A DNA stretch of 64,000 nt from Cyanosarcina radialis HA8281-LM2 (GCA_019359615.1 JAHHHA010000006.1:228231-292230), one strand, 5' to 3'; positions 45,590 through 54,519 are shown, counted from the first letter of the stretch. A program made the numbers and translations. The notes: a model not told the origin generated them from the sequence alone.

Positions 45590-47665
45590 TTAATCTTCTG
45601 TTGCCAACCATGCCCGCAGAACTTCAGCCACAGACCAAGCTTGAGCGATGCAACCTTTTGGTTTCATGGGGGCATTGCCATCAAAAATTTCACTAATCGT
45701 TCCCAAGCCAGCATTGAGTAAATGATGCGACATGGGTTCGAGTAGCTGACGGGCTTGTACGATATCGTTGAAAACTCGCAAATGTGCTAAAATAAAAGGT
45801 CGGATAAGCCATCCCCAGACCGTTCCTTGATGATACGCCCCATCCCGATGCAAGGAATCGCCCTGGTATTCGCCCCGATATTGAGGATCGTCAGGACTGA
45901 GGCTGCGCAAACCATAGGGAGTAAGGAGCGATCGCCCGCAGACTTCCACTATACTTCGCTGTTGAGTGGAAGTTAGAGGACTTTGGGGCAGCGAGACGGC
46001 AAATATTTGGTTGGGTCTTAAACTAGCATCATCTCCCGCTGGAGTATCGATAACGTCGAAACAATAACCGAGATTGGGGTTCCAGAAGCGATCGAACCCT
46101 TTTAAAGTTGACTCTGCCATAGCTTCATATTCTCGATCTGGCTGCCTTAGTTGGCGGGCAAACTTGGCCATTATCCGCAAGGCGTTATACCAGAGGGCGT
46201 TAATTTCTACTGGTTTGCCGATCCGAGGCGTAACTACCCAATCGTATACCTTGCCATCCATCCAAGTCAGTTGTACTCCCTCTTGTCCGGCATAAATTAG
46301 CCCATCGCTGGGATCGAGGTGGATGTTATAGCGGGTTCCGCGCCGATGCCAGTCAACGATCTCTGCTAAGACGGGAAATAGCTCGTCCAGTAAAGGGTCG
46401 TCTCCAGTGCTGTCGTAGTAAGCGCGAATGGCTTCAAAATACCACAGGGTAGCATCAACAGTATTGTATTCCGAGTCTGCGGGAGGCGTGCCGTCGTCGG
46501 GAAATTGATTTGGCAACATTCCCTGGCTGACGTATTTAGCAAAAGTTCGCAAAATCGATCGAGCAATTTCTGGGCGGCCTGTAGCCAGGGTTAAACCTGG
46601 CAAGCTAATCATCGTATCCCGTCCCCAGTCGGTAAACCAGTGATAGCCAGCGATAATCGTTTTGCCATCAGGATTGTCTGGGAGCGATCGGTTGACGATA
46701 AACTGGTCGGCAGCTAGTATCAGTTGGTCTATCCATTTGCGATCGGAATTATCTTGCCCCTCTACTTGCGTGCTTCGAGATGCGAGCTCTCGCGTCTCTA
46801 CAAGCGCCGGCTGCTCTTGTCTCCCCCTCTCCCCATCTCCCCCTCTCCCCATCTTTCTTTTGCTGCTCTCTAACAGTTGTTCTTCATAATTCTGGCGTAA
46901 TTCCCAGGCAGCGGTGCTATCTAAATCGGGATTGGGTTCGGTACTGGCAACAATAGCGATCGCTTCCCCAGGTTGCAAGGCGATATTAAAGGTAACGGCG
47001 TGAAGATTGTCATCTAGATCGCACAGGCCGCGATCGCGTTCGGCAGCTAACTCATATCCGTAGTACCAATCGTTAGCTGGAGAGAATTCACCTCGATCGC
47101 TCAACACGTAGAAGGGAACAGCCCCAGGTAAAGCAGTAACCCTAACTCCTCGATCGACAGTTGCTATCGTCATTTCGCAGTCTTTGCGAGTTCGACCGTG
47201 AAAATCTCGATAGTTGACTAGAGCTTTAATCTTCAGGGTTAAGGGTAGAGTGGCTCGATGCAAGTTGTAACGAATATAAGTAGTATTAACTCCTGGTGGC
47301 ATCCAGATCCGCTTTTGTAACCAGGCATCAGCTACTGCAAAACTCCACACGGGAGTAGTTCCTTCTAAGTGAAAGCGTTCGATCGCTCTGTAGCCTTCAG
47401 GATCGATCGTGCCATCCTGCCAGCGATTGGTGCTGAGTGGATAGAGGCGATCTTCATATCGGGCGATTTCATCTAATTTAGTTAGCAGTATGGTTCTGCC
47501 TAAAGGCGGTTTCAGGGCGGCGACTAACAAGCCGTGATAGCAGCGGGTCAGCAAGCCTGCTACCGTTCCAGAAGCATAGCTGCCAGTCCCATTAGTTACC
47601 AGCCATTCCCGTGCTTCTGCTGCGGCTAAATTTCCACAAGTTTCTCTGCCTAAGTATACGTACAT
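45590..47665 (-). CDS. Amylo-alpha-1,6-glucosidase family protein (glycogen debranching)
   Basis: A 691-residue debranching-type enzyme acting on alpha-1,6 branches of glycogen. The N-terminal domain (EWLVTNGTGSYASGTVAG, TRCYHGLLVAA) is followed by the GH-type (alpha/alpha)6 catalytic domain. Motifs are WFTDWGRDTMISLPGLTL, YNTVDATLWYFEA and DGAYHQGTVWGWLI, containing the likely catalytic acids. Between them, residues ~267-303 form an anomalous insert (KMGRGGDGERGRQEQPALVE) encoded by repeat DNA. The ORF stays open through it. Confidence 0.9.
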   Translation of the reverse strand: MYVYLGRETCGNLAAAEAREWLVTNGTGSYASGTVAGLLTRCYHGLLVAALKPPLGRTILLTKLDEIARYEDRLYPLSTNRWQDGTIDPEGYRAIERFHLEGTTPVWSFAVADAWLQKRIWMPPGVNTTYIRYNLHRATLPLTLKIKALVNYRDFHGRTRKDCEMTIATVDRGVRVTALPGAVPFYVLSDRGEFSPANDWYYGYELAAERDRGLCDLDDNLHAVTFNIALQPGEAIAIVASTEPNPDLDSTAAWELRQNYEEQLLESSKRKMGRGGDGERGRQEQPALVETRELASRSTQVEGQDNSDRKWIDQLILAADQFIVNRSLPDNPDGKTIIAGYHWFTDWGRDTMISLPGLTLATGRPEIARSILRTFAKYVSQGMLPNQFPDDGTPPADSEYNTVDATLWYFEAIRAYYDSTGDDPLLDELFPVLAEIVDWHRRGTRYNIHLDPSDGLIYAGQEGVQLTWMDGKVYDWVVTPRIGKPVEINALWYNALRIMAKFARQLRQPDREYEAMAESTLKGFDRFWNPNLGYCFDVIDTPAGDDASLRPNQIFAVSLPQSPLTSTQQRSIVEVCGRSLLTPYGLRSLSPDDPQYRGEYQGDSLHRDGAYHQGTVWGWLIRPFILAHLRVFNDIVQARQLLEPMSHHLLNAGLGTISEIFDGNAPMKPKGCIAQAWSVAEVLRAWLATED
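46755..46865. repeat. Dispersed repeat inserted in frame in the debranching enzyme gene
   Basis: Contains the GAGATGCGAGCTCTCGCGTC hairpin (46777-46798) and pyrimidine-rich CTCCCCCTCTCCCCATC repeats identical in type to intergenic copies. On the coding strand it is read as a charged, low-complexity linker. Confidence 0.7.
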
Positions 47666-47731
47666 CGCGATCGATCGAATGGTAGAGTAGATACCTCGAT
47701 TTTGCCTGACAGCCCGACATCTTGAAAGAAG

Positions 47732-47910
47732 TCAAGTCTCACCGATCTCGGAGAATAAGTGATAGAAAGTTGCCACGCTCATCCAATTTTTACGATAGTT
47801 GCTGCCAAACAATTTGTCGTGCAAGGCTAAAGATGCTAATGCCACTGTTTGGTCGCAGGGCCAAGCTTGTCCGAGATAGGTATTGAGGGTGGCGGTAGGG
47901 CTGGCAGCAA
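47732..47910 (-). pseudogene. C-terminal remnant of an unidentified protein gene
   Basis: On the minus strand an open frame reads ASPTATLNTYLGQAWPCDQT, VALASLALHDKLFGSNY and MSVATFYHLFSEIGET, then a TGA at 47732. The composition is protein-like and the frame has no start. It ends abruptly at the 30-bp repeat at 47911. The family was not identified; it is unrelated to the adjacent debranching gene. Nothing else is seen in the 47666-47995 spacer. Confidence 0.45.
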
Positions 47911-47940
47911 ACGATCGCTTTCTTCCTCAAAATTGTGCGA
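47911..47940. repeat. 30-bp direct repeat, left copy
   Basis: Begins ACGATCGCTTTCTTCCTC and ends AATTGTGCGA. It is 29/30 identical to 48388-48417 in the same orientation. The two copies flank the antitoxin/PIN locus. Confidence 0.8.
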
Positions 47941-47995
47941 TAAATTAAGCATTTAGGCTCTAACATAGGGGATGTAGGGTTCAGGCAAAATGTAA

Positions 47996-48238
47996 ATGGC
48001 TCCCAAAGAGGAACTGATTCAAGCCATCGAGCGATCGCCGGATGAATTGATTCGGGTATTGCTCGATTTAGTGCGCCTGTGGCAACAGCAAATCGTTAAA
48101 CCATGCCAAGAGCAACCAAGAGTTTACTATGAAGGCAATGTTTTGGTTGTCGATACTGAAGCGATCGCTGATTTCAACTTTAATCATTTTATTGATGAAC
48201 TTCGAGAAGAGCGCATTCAGGAATTAGGCTCCAAGTGA
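47996..48238 (+). CDS. Antitoxin-like small protein of a PIN-toxin pair
   Basis: An 80-residue protein. The C-terminal part, NVLVVDTEAIADFNFNHFID and ELREERIQELGSK, is typical of short antitoxins encoded just before PIN-domain toxins in cyanobacteria. The N-terminal half is helical. Its stop overlaps the GTG of the toxin remnant (GTGA), the usual coupling of such pairs. The toxin is broken, so this antitoxin is probably an orphan. Confidence 0.65.
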   Translation: MAPKEELIQAIERSPDELIRVLLDLVRLWQQQIVKPCQEQPRVYYEGNVLVVDTEAIADFNFNHFIDELREERIQELGSK

Positions 48239-48387
48239 GAGTGTTATTTGACACTTCTGTACTCGTTGCTGCATTGGTTGCTAGTCACTCTCCTACAGGG
48301 CGATCGCTCCTCTACAATTTCACCCTTTCGATGCTGCAAGAGTTGCAGAAAATGCCGGATGTACCTGTATCCCAAGTTTTTTAGGAA
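48235..48387 (+). pseudogene. Truncated PIN-domain (VapC-like) toxin
   Basis: From GTG 48235 the frame gives VRVLFDTSVLVAALVASH, the first strand and catalytic Asp of a PIN ribonuclease. Similarity then fades, and after about residue 50 the sequence enters the 30-bp repeat at 48388 and continues as unrelated codons to a stop at 48552. PIN toxins are normally about 130-140 residues with further acidic residues, which are missing. It is inactive. Confidence 0.7.
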
Positions 48388-48417
48388 CGATCGCTTTCTT
48401 CCTCGAAATTGTGCGAT
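48388..48417. repeat. 30-bp direct repeat, right copy
   Basis: Matches 47911-47940 with one mismatch; located where the PIN toxin similarity has ended. Confidence 0.8.
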
Positions 48418-48548
48418 CGCCCGCCCTCTACCAAACTCGATCGCTATATCCATCCATCCCATCGCCTCGTGTCTGCAACGCCTAACTCGATCGCCCTCCT
48501 GCCACTTCAGAGATTCGATCGTAGAAGAAAGAAGGTGCAATCTGAAAG

Positions 48549-49589
48549 TTAGAAAGTTTGTGCCGCTTTTAACAACTTCTCAGCAAGTATATCTAGGAGT
48601 CTATTTACTCCATACGGACCATAGACATCCCATACATCTTGACCATCTATGACATAAGCACGTCCATTTTTAACTGCATTGAGATGAGCGATAAGTGGTT
48701 TCTCTAGCAGAAAAGTACCTGATTTTCTGTAAAAATTGGCGATTAATAAAATATCAGAATCATAATTATTGATAGTCTCAATGCTATTTGTTCTACACCA
48801 ATCTTCTTGATTCATTGAAAATACAGGTTTGATTCTAATACCCAAATCGCCTAAAATTTGGAACCAGACTGCCCATCGTGGTGATATTGAAAATTCATTA
48901 TTACCCGAACAACCATAAATAATTACCGAAACTTCTGCATTTTTGAGCCGATCGTCTAGCTGCTTGCGTACTTCTGCAATACGATTTTGATATTGCACGA
49001 GAATCTCTTCTGCAACTTCTTCACGGTCAAAAAGTCGAGCAAAGCGTCGAAGAAAGGTTTTGAAAGAAAACTTTATGTCATCCGATTGAAAAGATATCAT
49101 AGGCGCAATATCGGCTAACTGCTTATAGACCGATCCAGTCCAATTCAGTCCCAAAATTAAATCTGGCTTGAGAAGAAGAAGTTTTTCTAAGGAAGGTGAG
49201 TAGATATTACCTACTTTTTCTATATTTTTCAGATGCTTTAGCTGCTCTGAGGATAAGCCAAGGGTAACGCACTCTTGTTCTTGCTTTATCCACGTCATGA
49301 AATCATAGCAAGTTGTACCCACAATAGATTCCTTTATCCCAAGAGCAAACAGAGGATCGAGGAACCAAGGCTCTAAAGTAATAATCCGCTGCGGTTTAAA
49401 AGGGATACAGGCTTTTCCTCCAGTTTGTTCGACAACTCGACACTTAGTAGCTGTTTCTGATCGATCTGTTGAAATATTGCTCGATCGAATCACCGAACTG
49501 TTGCAGGCTGTAATCAAAAGAAAAGTTAAAGCCATTAATGCCAATGGCTTGATTACCCTATAACTTATCAGGTGTTTCTTGACATTCAT
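48549..49589 (-). CDS. Iron-siderophore ABC transporter substrate-binding lipoprotein
   Basis: A 346-residue periplasmic binding protein of the FecB/BtuF/FhuD class. The N-terminus is a lipoprotein signal (LMALTFLLITAC), so Cys ~29 would be lipidated. The domain begins at PQRIITLEPWFLDPLFALGI and continues with LLKPDLILGLNWT, typical of cluster A-8 binding proteins. It lies 48 nt downstream of the TonB receptor gene on the same strand, so it should hand the same ferric chelate to an inner-membrane permease. No permease genes are present in the window. Confidence 0.9.
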   Translation of the reverse strand: MNVKKHLISYRVIKPLALMALTFLLITACNSSVIRSSNISTDRSETATKCRVVEQTGGKACIPFKPQRIITLEPWFLDPLFALGIKESIVGTTCYDFMTWIKQEQECVTLGLSSEQLKHLKNIEKVGNIYSPSLEKLLLLKPDLILGLNWTGSVYKQLADIAPMISFQSDDIKFSFKTFLRRFARLFDREEVAEEILVQYQNRIAEVRKQLDDRLKNAEVSVIIYGCSGNNEFSISPRWAVWFQILGDLGIRIKPVFSMNQEDWCRTNSIETINNYDSDILLIANFYRKSGTFLLEKPLIAHLNAVKNGRAYVIDGQDVWDVYGPYGVNRLLDILAEKLLKAAQTF

Positions 49590-49637
49590 TGGTTAGTGTC
49601 GCTTACCGCATTAAACTCTATGACAATTCGTGCTAGT

Positions 49638-52205
49638 TTAAAACTCCCAACTAACAGAGCCAACAATGGTCAGTGGCTTTCCTCTCTCGACGTAGAGTGT
49701 AGTAAAACTGGAACCAGTAATATAGTCGGTGTTGAAAAGGTTACGAACATTGATTGCTGCATTCAATCTATCTCGACGGTAGTAAAGTGCCGCATCAGTT
49801 CTGAAATAGCCATCGGTTTGACCTGTTACATAAGCGGTTTGATCCCCCACATAAAACAGCCCTAAGCCAAATCCTAGCCCCTGCAAATCTCCGCTTTGGA
49901 TAGTGTAGGTCGTCCAGAGACTTGCTTGGTGTAATGGCGTATTTGGCAGACCTCGACCAATAGTACTAGGTATATTATTATCTTTAGTAACTTCTGCATC
50001 TGTCAGGGCATAGGAAGCAATGATCTTCCAACCTGGCAAAATTTCACCTGCGACATCTAACTCAATACCACGACTCCGTTGTTCCCCAACTTGCACGCTA
50101 AAACCTTCTCTCGCCAGATCGGGATCGGGATTAGGGGTCAATACATTTGTTTTTGTAAGATGATAGGCAGCCAAGGTTGTCGAAAGTTTACCATCGAAGA
50201 AATCCGTCTTGACTCCGACTTCGTATTGAGTTCCCCGCGTTGGTTCAAACGGTTCGTTATCGGGGTTACGTCCTATTGTCGGAAGGAAGGATTGGCTGTA
50301 GCTGGCATAGAGTGAAACAGTTTTGCTGGGTTGATAGACTAAGCCAATTCGGGGGCTAAAGGCTCCATCACTTTGAGAGGTTTTATCACCATCAATCGGA
50401 CCGCTTTCATTGGTTGTCCAATCGTAACGACCCCCAATTAGCATTTTCAGACGATCGCTAAAGGCAATCTGGTCTTGAAGATAAACTCCATAAGTCTGGC
50501 TAGTGCTAATGTCTTGTATTGCAGGAGATGGGATTTCTGGCAGTGGGATATTATAGTTTGGATTGAAAATATCTAGAGGAGGTAAGTCAACCGAATCACT
50601 GACAAACCCAGAACGTCTTATGTCACGATTAAAATCAAAGCCAGCTACAAGTTGATGGGAAATTGAGCCTGTCTTGAACTTTCCAACCAAATCAATTAGC
50701 CCAAAATACCGATCCGTATAGTTAGGATTACTGTAGGGATAGAAGCCTACAAGGAAACGATCGTCCAACACATCTGTCCATTCAATACTTGTGTCTAGTA
50801 ATCTAGCAAAGCTTGCTGAAAAACTATGGCGAAGCTGCAAATTATCATTAAATTCGTGGGTGAAGGTATACCCAGCTTTATGAGTCTGATTAGTTGCGGA
50901 TGACAAGTAGTGAGGATTAACATCAATAGGTATTAAGCGACCATCGCTGAGAATGGGTTCGTCTAAGTCACCTGCCTTGATGTCAGCGTACTCGTAGTAA
51001 AGGTTTAAATTTGTTCGATCTCCCAGTTTAAAACTAAGTGAGGGTGCAATAGATATTGTTCGATCTTGGATAGAAGTGTAATCTCTAAAAGATCCTCCAC
51101 TCTGATAAGCAGCAATTAGGCGATATAGGACACTTTCATCCTCAGTCAACGGTCCTGATAAATCAATGCTGGGTTGATAAAACCCATAATTACCTACTTC
51201 CAATCCTATTTTGTAGTAAGGTTCGGCTAAAGGTTGCCGAGTCACCACATTAACAACCCCACCCGGTTCTAATGCTCCGAATAAAACTGAGGCTGGGCCT
51301 TTCAGGACTTCTATCTGCTCTATCGTTCCGATTGGGGTAAAAGTGTCACGACCTTCACCAGGTAGACCGTTTCGGAGGCGGTTATACTGAAGAAACCCTC
51401 GAATGCCAGCGTTAGTTCCAGCATAGACTCTTCTGGTGTCAGCAGCAAAAACGCCACTGACCGTTTCCAATGCTTCAAACCCTCTTTGTACGCCACGGTC
51501 TTCAATCACCTGTCGCGGTACAACCTGAATCGATTGGGGAATATCTCGTATTGGTGTATCCGTTCTAGTTGCCGTACTTGCCCTCGACGGGTTGTAGCCC
51601 TCATCCTGCTCTCCTGTCACCACTACTTGAATTTCGTCTTCCTGCGTCACGGCAAACACTAATCCTCGCGCTTCCGATGTCACTTGAGCTACGGGCGGTG
51701 CGTTCGTTCCTGTAATTACCACTCGCACTTTGTCACCTGGCAATCTGGTGACGCTCACTAGGGCAATTCCTTGTATGGGGTTAGCCTGAGAAAATTCTTC
51801 TGCAATAGTGGCATTGGGAAGATCGGCGATCGTCGCCTTGTCGAGGGATTGAGTTTCCGGTACGGGTAGAGTACCGTTTTGAGTTTCCAGAATGACTTGC
51901 AAGCCCGTGTCGGTTTTCTCCACCCGGACTCCAGTAATCTGTACCAGGGAAGCTTCAATTTGAGTTATCCACTCTTTGACGGTGGTGGCAGGTCGATCGC
52001 GATCTGAGAGGGAGTAAGGAGTGGTAGTTTGCTGGGGTGGAGCAGTGGGATACAGAGGCAAAGAGATCGCGTTTTCTTCACTGCTGGGTTTCTCTATGTT
52101 GTCGCTCTCTGCTACCTCCTGCGATCGAGCAGGCAAACCTATTATTGCCCACAACAGCAGCACCAGCAGCCTTAAGCTCCACCGATTTGTTCGCGCCCCT
52201 ACCAT
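49638..52205 (-). CDS. TonB-dependent siderophore receptor with N-terminal AMIN domain
   Basis: An 855-residue outer-membrane receptor for ferric siderophores. A signal peptide (LRLLVLLLWAIIGLPARS) is followed by an AMIN-type domain (residues ~70-190, RVEKTDTGLQVILET, VSVTRLPGDKVRVVITG), a cyanobacterial feature. The plug is RDIPQSIQVVPRQVIEDRG, VLKGPASVLFGALEPGGVVN. The 22-strand barrel ends in the terminal aromatic GSVSWEF. It heads an operon with the binding lipoprotein. Iron (Fur) control is expected for the family, but no clear Fur box was found upstream. Confidence 0.95.
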   Translation of the reverse strand: MVGARTNRWSLRLLVLLLWAIIGLPARSQEVAESDNIEKPSSEENAISLPLYPTAPPQQTTTPYSLSDRDRPATTVKEWITQIEASLVQITGVRVEKTDTGLQVILETQNGTLPVPETQSLDKATIADLPNATIAEEFSQANPIQGIALVSVTRLPGDKVRVVITGTNAPPVAQVTSEARGLVFAVTQEDEIQVVVTGEQDEGYNPSRASTATRTDTPIRDIPQSIQVVPRQVIEDRGVQRGFEALETVSGVFAADTRRVYAGTNAGIRGFLQYNRLRNGLPGEGRDTFTPIGTIEQIEVLKGPASVLFGALEPGGVVNVVTRQPLAEPYYKIGLEVGNYGFYQPSIDLSGPLTEDESVLYRLIAAYQSGGSFRDYTSIQDRTISIAPSLSFKLGDRTNLNLYYEYADIKAGDLDEPILSDGRLIPIDVNPHYLSSATNQTHKAGYTFTHEFNDNLQLRHSFSASFARLLDTSIEWTDVLDDRFLVGFYPYSNPNYTDRYFGLIDLVGKFKTGSISHQLVAGFDFNRDIRRSGFVSDSVDLPPLDIFNPNYNIPLPEIPSPAIQDISTSQTYGVYLQDQIAFSDRLKMLIGGRYDWTTNESGPIDGDKTSQSDGAFSPRIGLVYQPSKTVSLYASYSQSFLPTIGRNPDNEPFEPTRGTQYEVGVKTDFFDGKLSTTLAAYHLTKTNVLTPNPDPDLAREGFSVQVGEQRSRGIELDVAGEILPGWKIIASYALTDAEVTKDNNIPSTIGRGLPNTPLHQASLWTTYTIQSGDLQGLGFGLGLFYVGDQTAYVTGQTDGYFRTDAALYYRRDRLNAAINVRNLFNTDYITGSSFTTLYVERGKPLTIVGSVSWEF

Positions 52206-52335
52206 ATCTCACACCAAAAGAGAATTTTTGCTAATAAGCTTAAAGCGGAGTCTACAGGATCGATCGACGACTTCGCTATATGCTAGAGCGCCAATTTCTA
52301 TCGCTAAAGCGCCAAAATAAAAATCGGGTAATCTG

Positions 52336-52850
52336 ATACTAAATCCGGTTTTTAAAACCATGAATCCAGCCCTCATCCCCCAGCCCCTTCTCCCACCCCC
52401 CCTGTGTCCCCCCTTGGTAAGGGGGGACTTGGGAGAAGGGGAGAAGGTGAAACTTTGGTCTTTCTTCCCCCTCTCCAGTAAAAAGAAACTTCCTTTCCCC
52501 TCTCCTTGCAGGAGAGGGTACGGTGAGGTGGGAGAGGGGGATTGATACTAAATCCGCTTAGCAAAAGCAGGTTTCCAAGATCCGCCTCCGGCTCCCTCAC
52601 AAGGGTAGGTTTTTCACAAAGGTGTGAGCAAGCACTTTAATTACGTAGAAGATCTGGCATTTGAAGTAACTAAATATACAAAAAAGTGGCTCAAAACATC
52701 TCCGTATCTCCCTTTCCCCGCGTCCCCGTGTCCAACAAAACCATCAAATGTAAAAAGTCTACCCTTGTGAGCCTCCGGCTCCCCTCTCCCAAGCTTGGGA
52801 GAGGGGTTGGGGGTGAGGGCAGATCGGTGTACGCGGCAGATTTGGTATCA
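52336..52850. repeat. Nested repeat element with GATACTAAATC / GATTTGGTATC termini
   Basis: Starts with GATACTAAATCCG and ends with GATTTGGTATC, an imperfect inverted repeat; an internal GATACTAAATCCG copy is at about 52545. Between are CCCCCCTTGGTAAGGGGGG hairpin, pyrimidine-rich strings and a second inverted pair around CTCACAAGGGTAG (52594) and CTACCCTTGTGAG (52757). It occupies most of the 52206-52886 spacer between the receptor and the next gene. Confidence 0.65.
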
Positions 52851-52886
52851 ACTAAAATCAGAGGCAGTCAACCCTGGAAGTCAACC

Positions 52887-53567
52887 ATGAGCAGAGCTAC
52901 CATTCTCGATCCAGCCGAAAGCTATACCTTTAGCAAATATGCAGAGCTAGTGTTTGATACGGCTGACATTCTGGCAGAATTTGGCATCACTTTGAGCAAT
53001 GTTTCGCTATCTTTGCCCCAACAGTTGCCGATCGACCCAGAACCGCTCAAGATTGAACTCCAAGAAAATTTGACTTTGGTAGATCCAGCCTCAGAAATAG
53101 CTCGACGCGAGGCGTTAATTTTTCCGATTCTCAAAACGGTTTGTAAGTTTATCCAGGCTTCGCTCAAAATTGAATATCCGGTTCGCGTCAACTCCTGGCT
53201 CAGAGGTAGTTTCGACTATTTCATTCCCACCGCTCAAAGTCTGCTGGTCATTGAAGCCAAGAACGCCGATTTAGCCAGAGGTTTTACTCAGTTGGCTGTC
53301 GAACTAATCGCCCTCGATCGATGGACTGACTCAACCGTTCCTATCCTTTACGGTGCTGTCACCACAGGTGACACTTGGAAATTTGGACTGTTGCAGCGTC
53401 AAGCCCAGCAAATCCAAAAAGATATTAATACCTACGCAATTCCTAGCGATCTCAATCTCCTGCTGTCGGTGCTGTTTGGCATCACCATGAGCCGTCCCGC
53501 CAACTCAGCGCCCAGTTCAGCATCTACCTCAGCACCTTCTTCCCCACCAAACACTGCTTTGGGGTAA
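52887..53567 (+). CDS. Hypothetical protein with PD-(D/E)XK-nuclease-like core
   Basis: ATG at 52887 (MSRATILDPAESYTFSKYAEL) gives 226 residues; the longer upstream reading runs through repeat DNA and is rejected. The segment SWLRGSFDYFIPTAQSLLVI followed by EAKNADLARGF resembles the D...ExK strand arrangement of restriction-nuclease folds. Similar small proteins occur in cyanobacteria. The Ser/Pro-rich C-terminal tail overlaps the convergent AraC-type gene by 44 bp. Nuclease activity is inference from one motif. Confidence 0.65.
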   Translation: MSRATILDPAESYTFSKYAELVFDTADILAEFGITLSNVSLSLPQQLPIDPEPLKIELQENLTLVDPASEIARREALIFPILKTVCKFIQASLKIEYPVRVNSWLRGSFDYFIPTAQSLLVIEAKNADLARGFTQLAVELIALDRWTDSTVPILYGAVTTGDTWKFGLLQRQAQQIQKDINTYAIPSDLNLLLSVLFGITMSRPANSAPSSASTSAPSSPPNTALG

Positions 53568-54519
53568 TACCAAACTTTTTCTTAAACGCCGCCGTGAAAT
53601 ATCCCCCATGAGAAAAACCCACGGCATGGGCAACTTCTAAGACGCGCATCTCTCGACCGTGCAGCAGCAGTCTGGCTTGCTCCATCCGCAGGTCGTGCAG
53701 GTAGCCAAACACCGTAGTGCTAAACAAATCTCGAAAACCCCGCTGCAACGTGCGATCGCTTACTCCCACCTGCTGTGCTAACTCTGACAACGAGGGTGGA
53801 TTGGCAAATTGAGTCGTCAAAATCTCTTTGGCGTAATGTAGACGCGCGATCGTGTCTGGTTTTAGTTTCGGTAGGCGATCGATTGGCTCTCTCTCGCTAG
53901 AAAACAGATCGAGATGCATCGCTAATAACTCAAACACCTTAGATTGAAGATACATCCGCTTGGCCGCACCTCGATAGGGAGCGTTCCACATTTGTCGAGC
54001 CAGCGATCGCATTGTTGGAGTCACAGTCGGATAGAACGAATTCTTCCAGTCCTCCCCTTTAATCAGCAATTTTTGCAGGTCAGAACCGTATTGCCGATCT
54101 GCTTGCAAAAATGCCTCTAGCCATTCTGGCTCGATCTCCACATTCACACCAGCGATCCGATCGCCACCTCGGTACTTTTCCACATAAGCAGGCGACACTC
54201 CACTCCCCGAAAAATAGCCACAGGTTCCACCCAAATTCGGATGAACCGCATCAAAGTAGATGTATCCCGACATCTGAACCCCAATCTGGATAGGATGCTC
54301 GTGGACAACTGCTTTCCTGACCACATCCTGATGATATTGACAATCCCAAAAATTCAACCATAGTCCAGGGGTTAGCTTGATGTCGCGACTGTAACCGCGA
54401 CCGATGTCTTCTGGAATACCTGCCAGTTCCTCGAAATCATCGAGTAGCAGATTGTCGGCTTGGGGGGCGGCAGCCTGTTCTTGCAATTCGTCCCAGTCTT
54501 GGGAGAGAATCAGGGTCAT
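53524..54519 (-). CDS. AraC family (PchR-like) transcriptional regulator
   Basis: A 331-residue regulator. The C-terminal ~100 residues form the two-HTH AraC domain (LSELAQQVGVSDRTLQRGFRD, VAHAVGFSHGGYFTAAFKKKFG). The N-terminal part (LTPGLWLNFWDCQYHQDV, GVSPAYVEKYRGGDRIAGVNVEI) is like the siderophore-sensing domain of PchR-type activators. Cyanobacterial relatives often lie near TonB receptor genes, as here, suggesting it activates the receptor operon when the ferric siderophore is present. It overlaps the convergent nuclease-like gene at its 3' end. Confidence 0.9.
   Translation of the reverse strand: MTLILSQDWDELQEQAAAPQADNLLLDDFEELAGIPEDIGRGYSRDIKLTPGLWLNFWDCQYHQDVVRKAVVHEHPIQIGVQMSGYIYFDAVHPNLGGTCGYFSGSGVSPAYVEKYRGGDRIAGVNVEIEPEWLEAFLQADRQYGSDLQKLLIKGEDWKNSFYPTVTPTMRSLARQMWNAPYRGAAKRMYLQSKVFELLAMHLDLFSSEREPIDRLPKLKPDTIARLHYAKEILTTQFANPPSLSELAQQVGVSDRTLQRGFRDLFSTTVFGYLHDLRMEQARLLLHGREMRVLEVAHAVGFSHGGYFTAAFKKKFGITPKQCLVGKKVLR

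Noticed and set aside
48248..48652. 134-codon plus-strand ORF over the PIN remnant
   Set aside because: The protein-like signal is in another frame (GTG 48235); this ORF also overlaps the binding-lipoprotein gene.
52206..52335. Fur box upstream of the siderophore receptor
   Set aside because: AT-rich sequence with only partial matches to the GATAATGATAATC-type consensus; not strong enough to report.
52686..52886. 67-codon N-terminal extension of the nuclease-like gene
   Set aside because: Runs through repeat DNA also found elsewhere; ATG 52887 begins the protein-like part.
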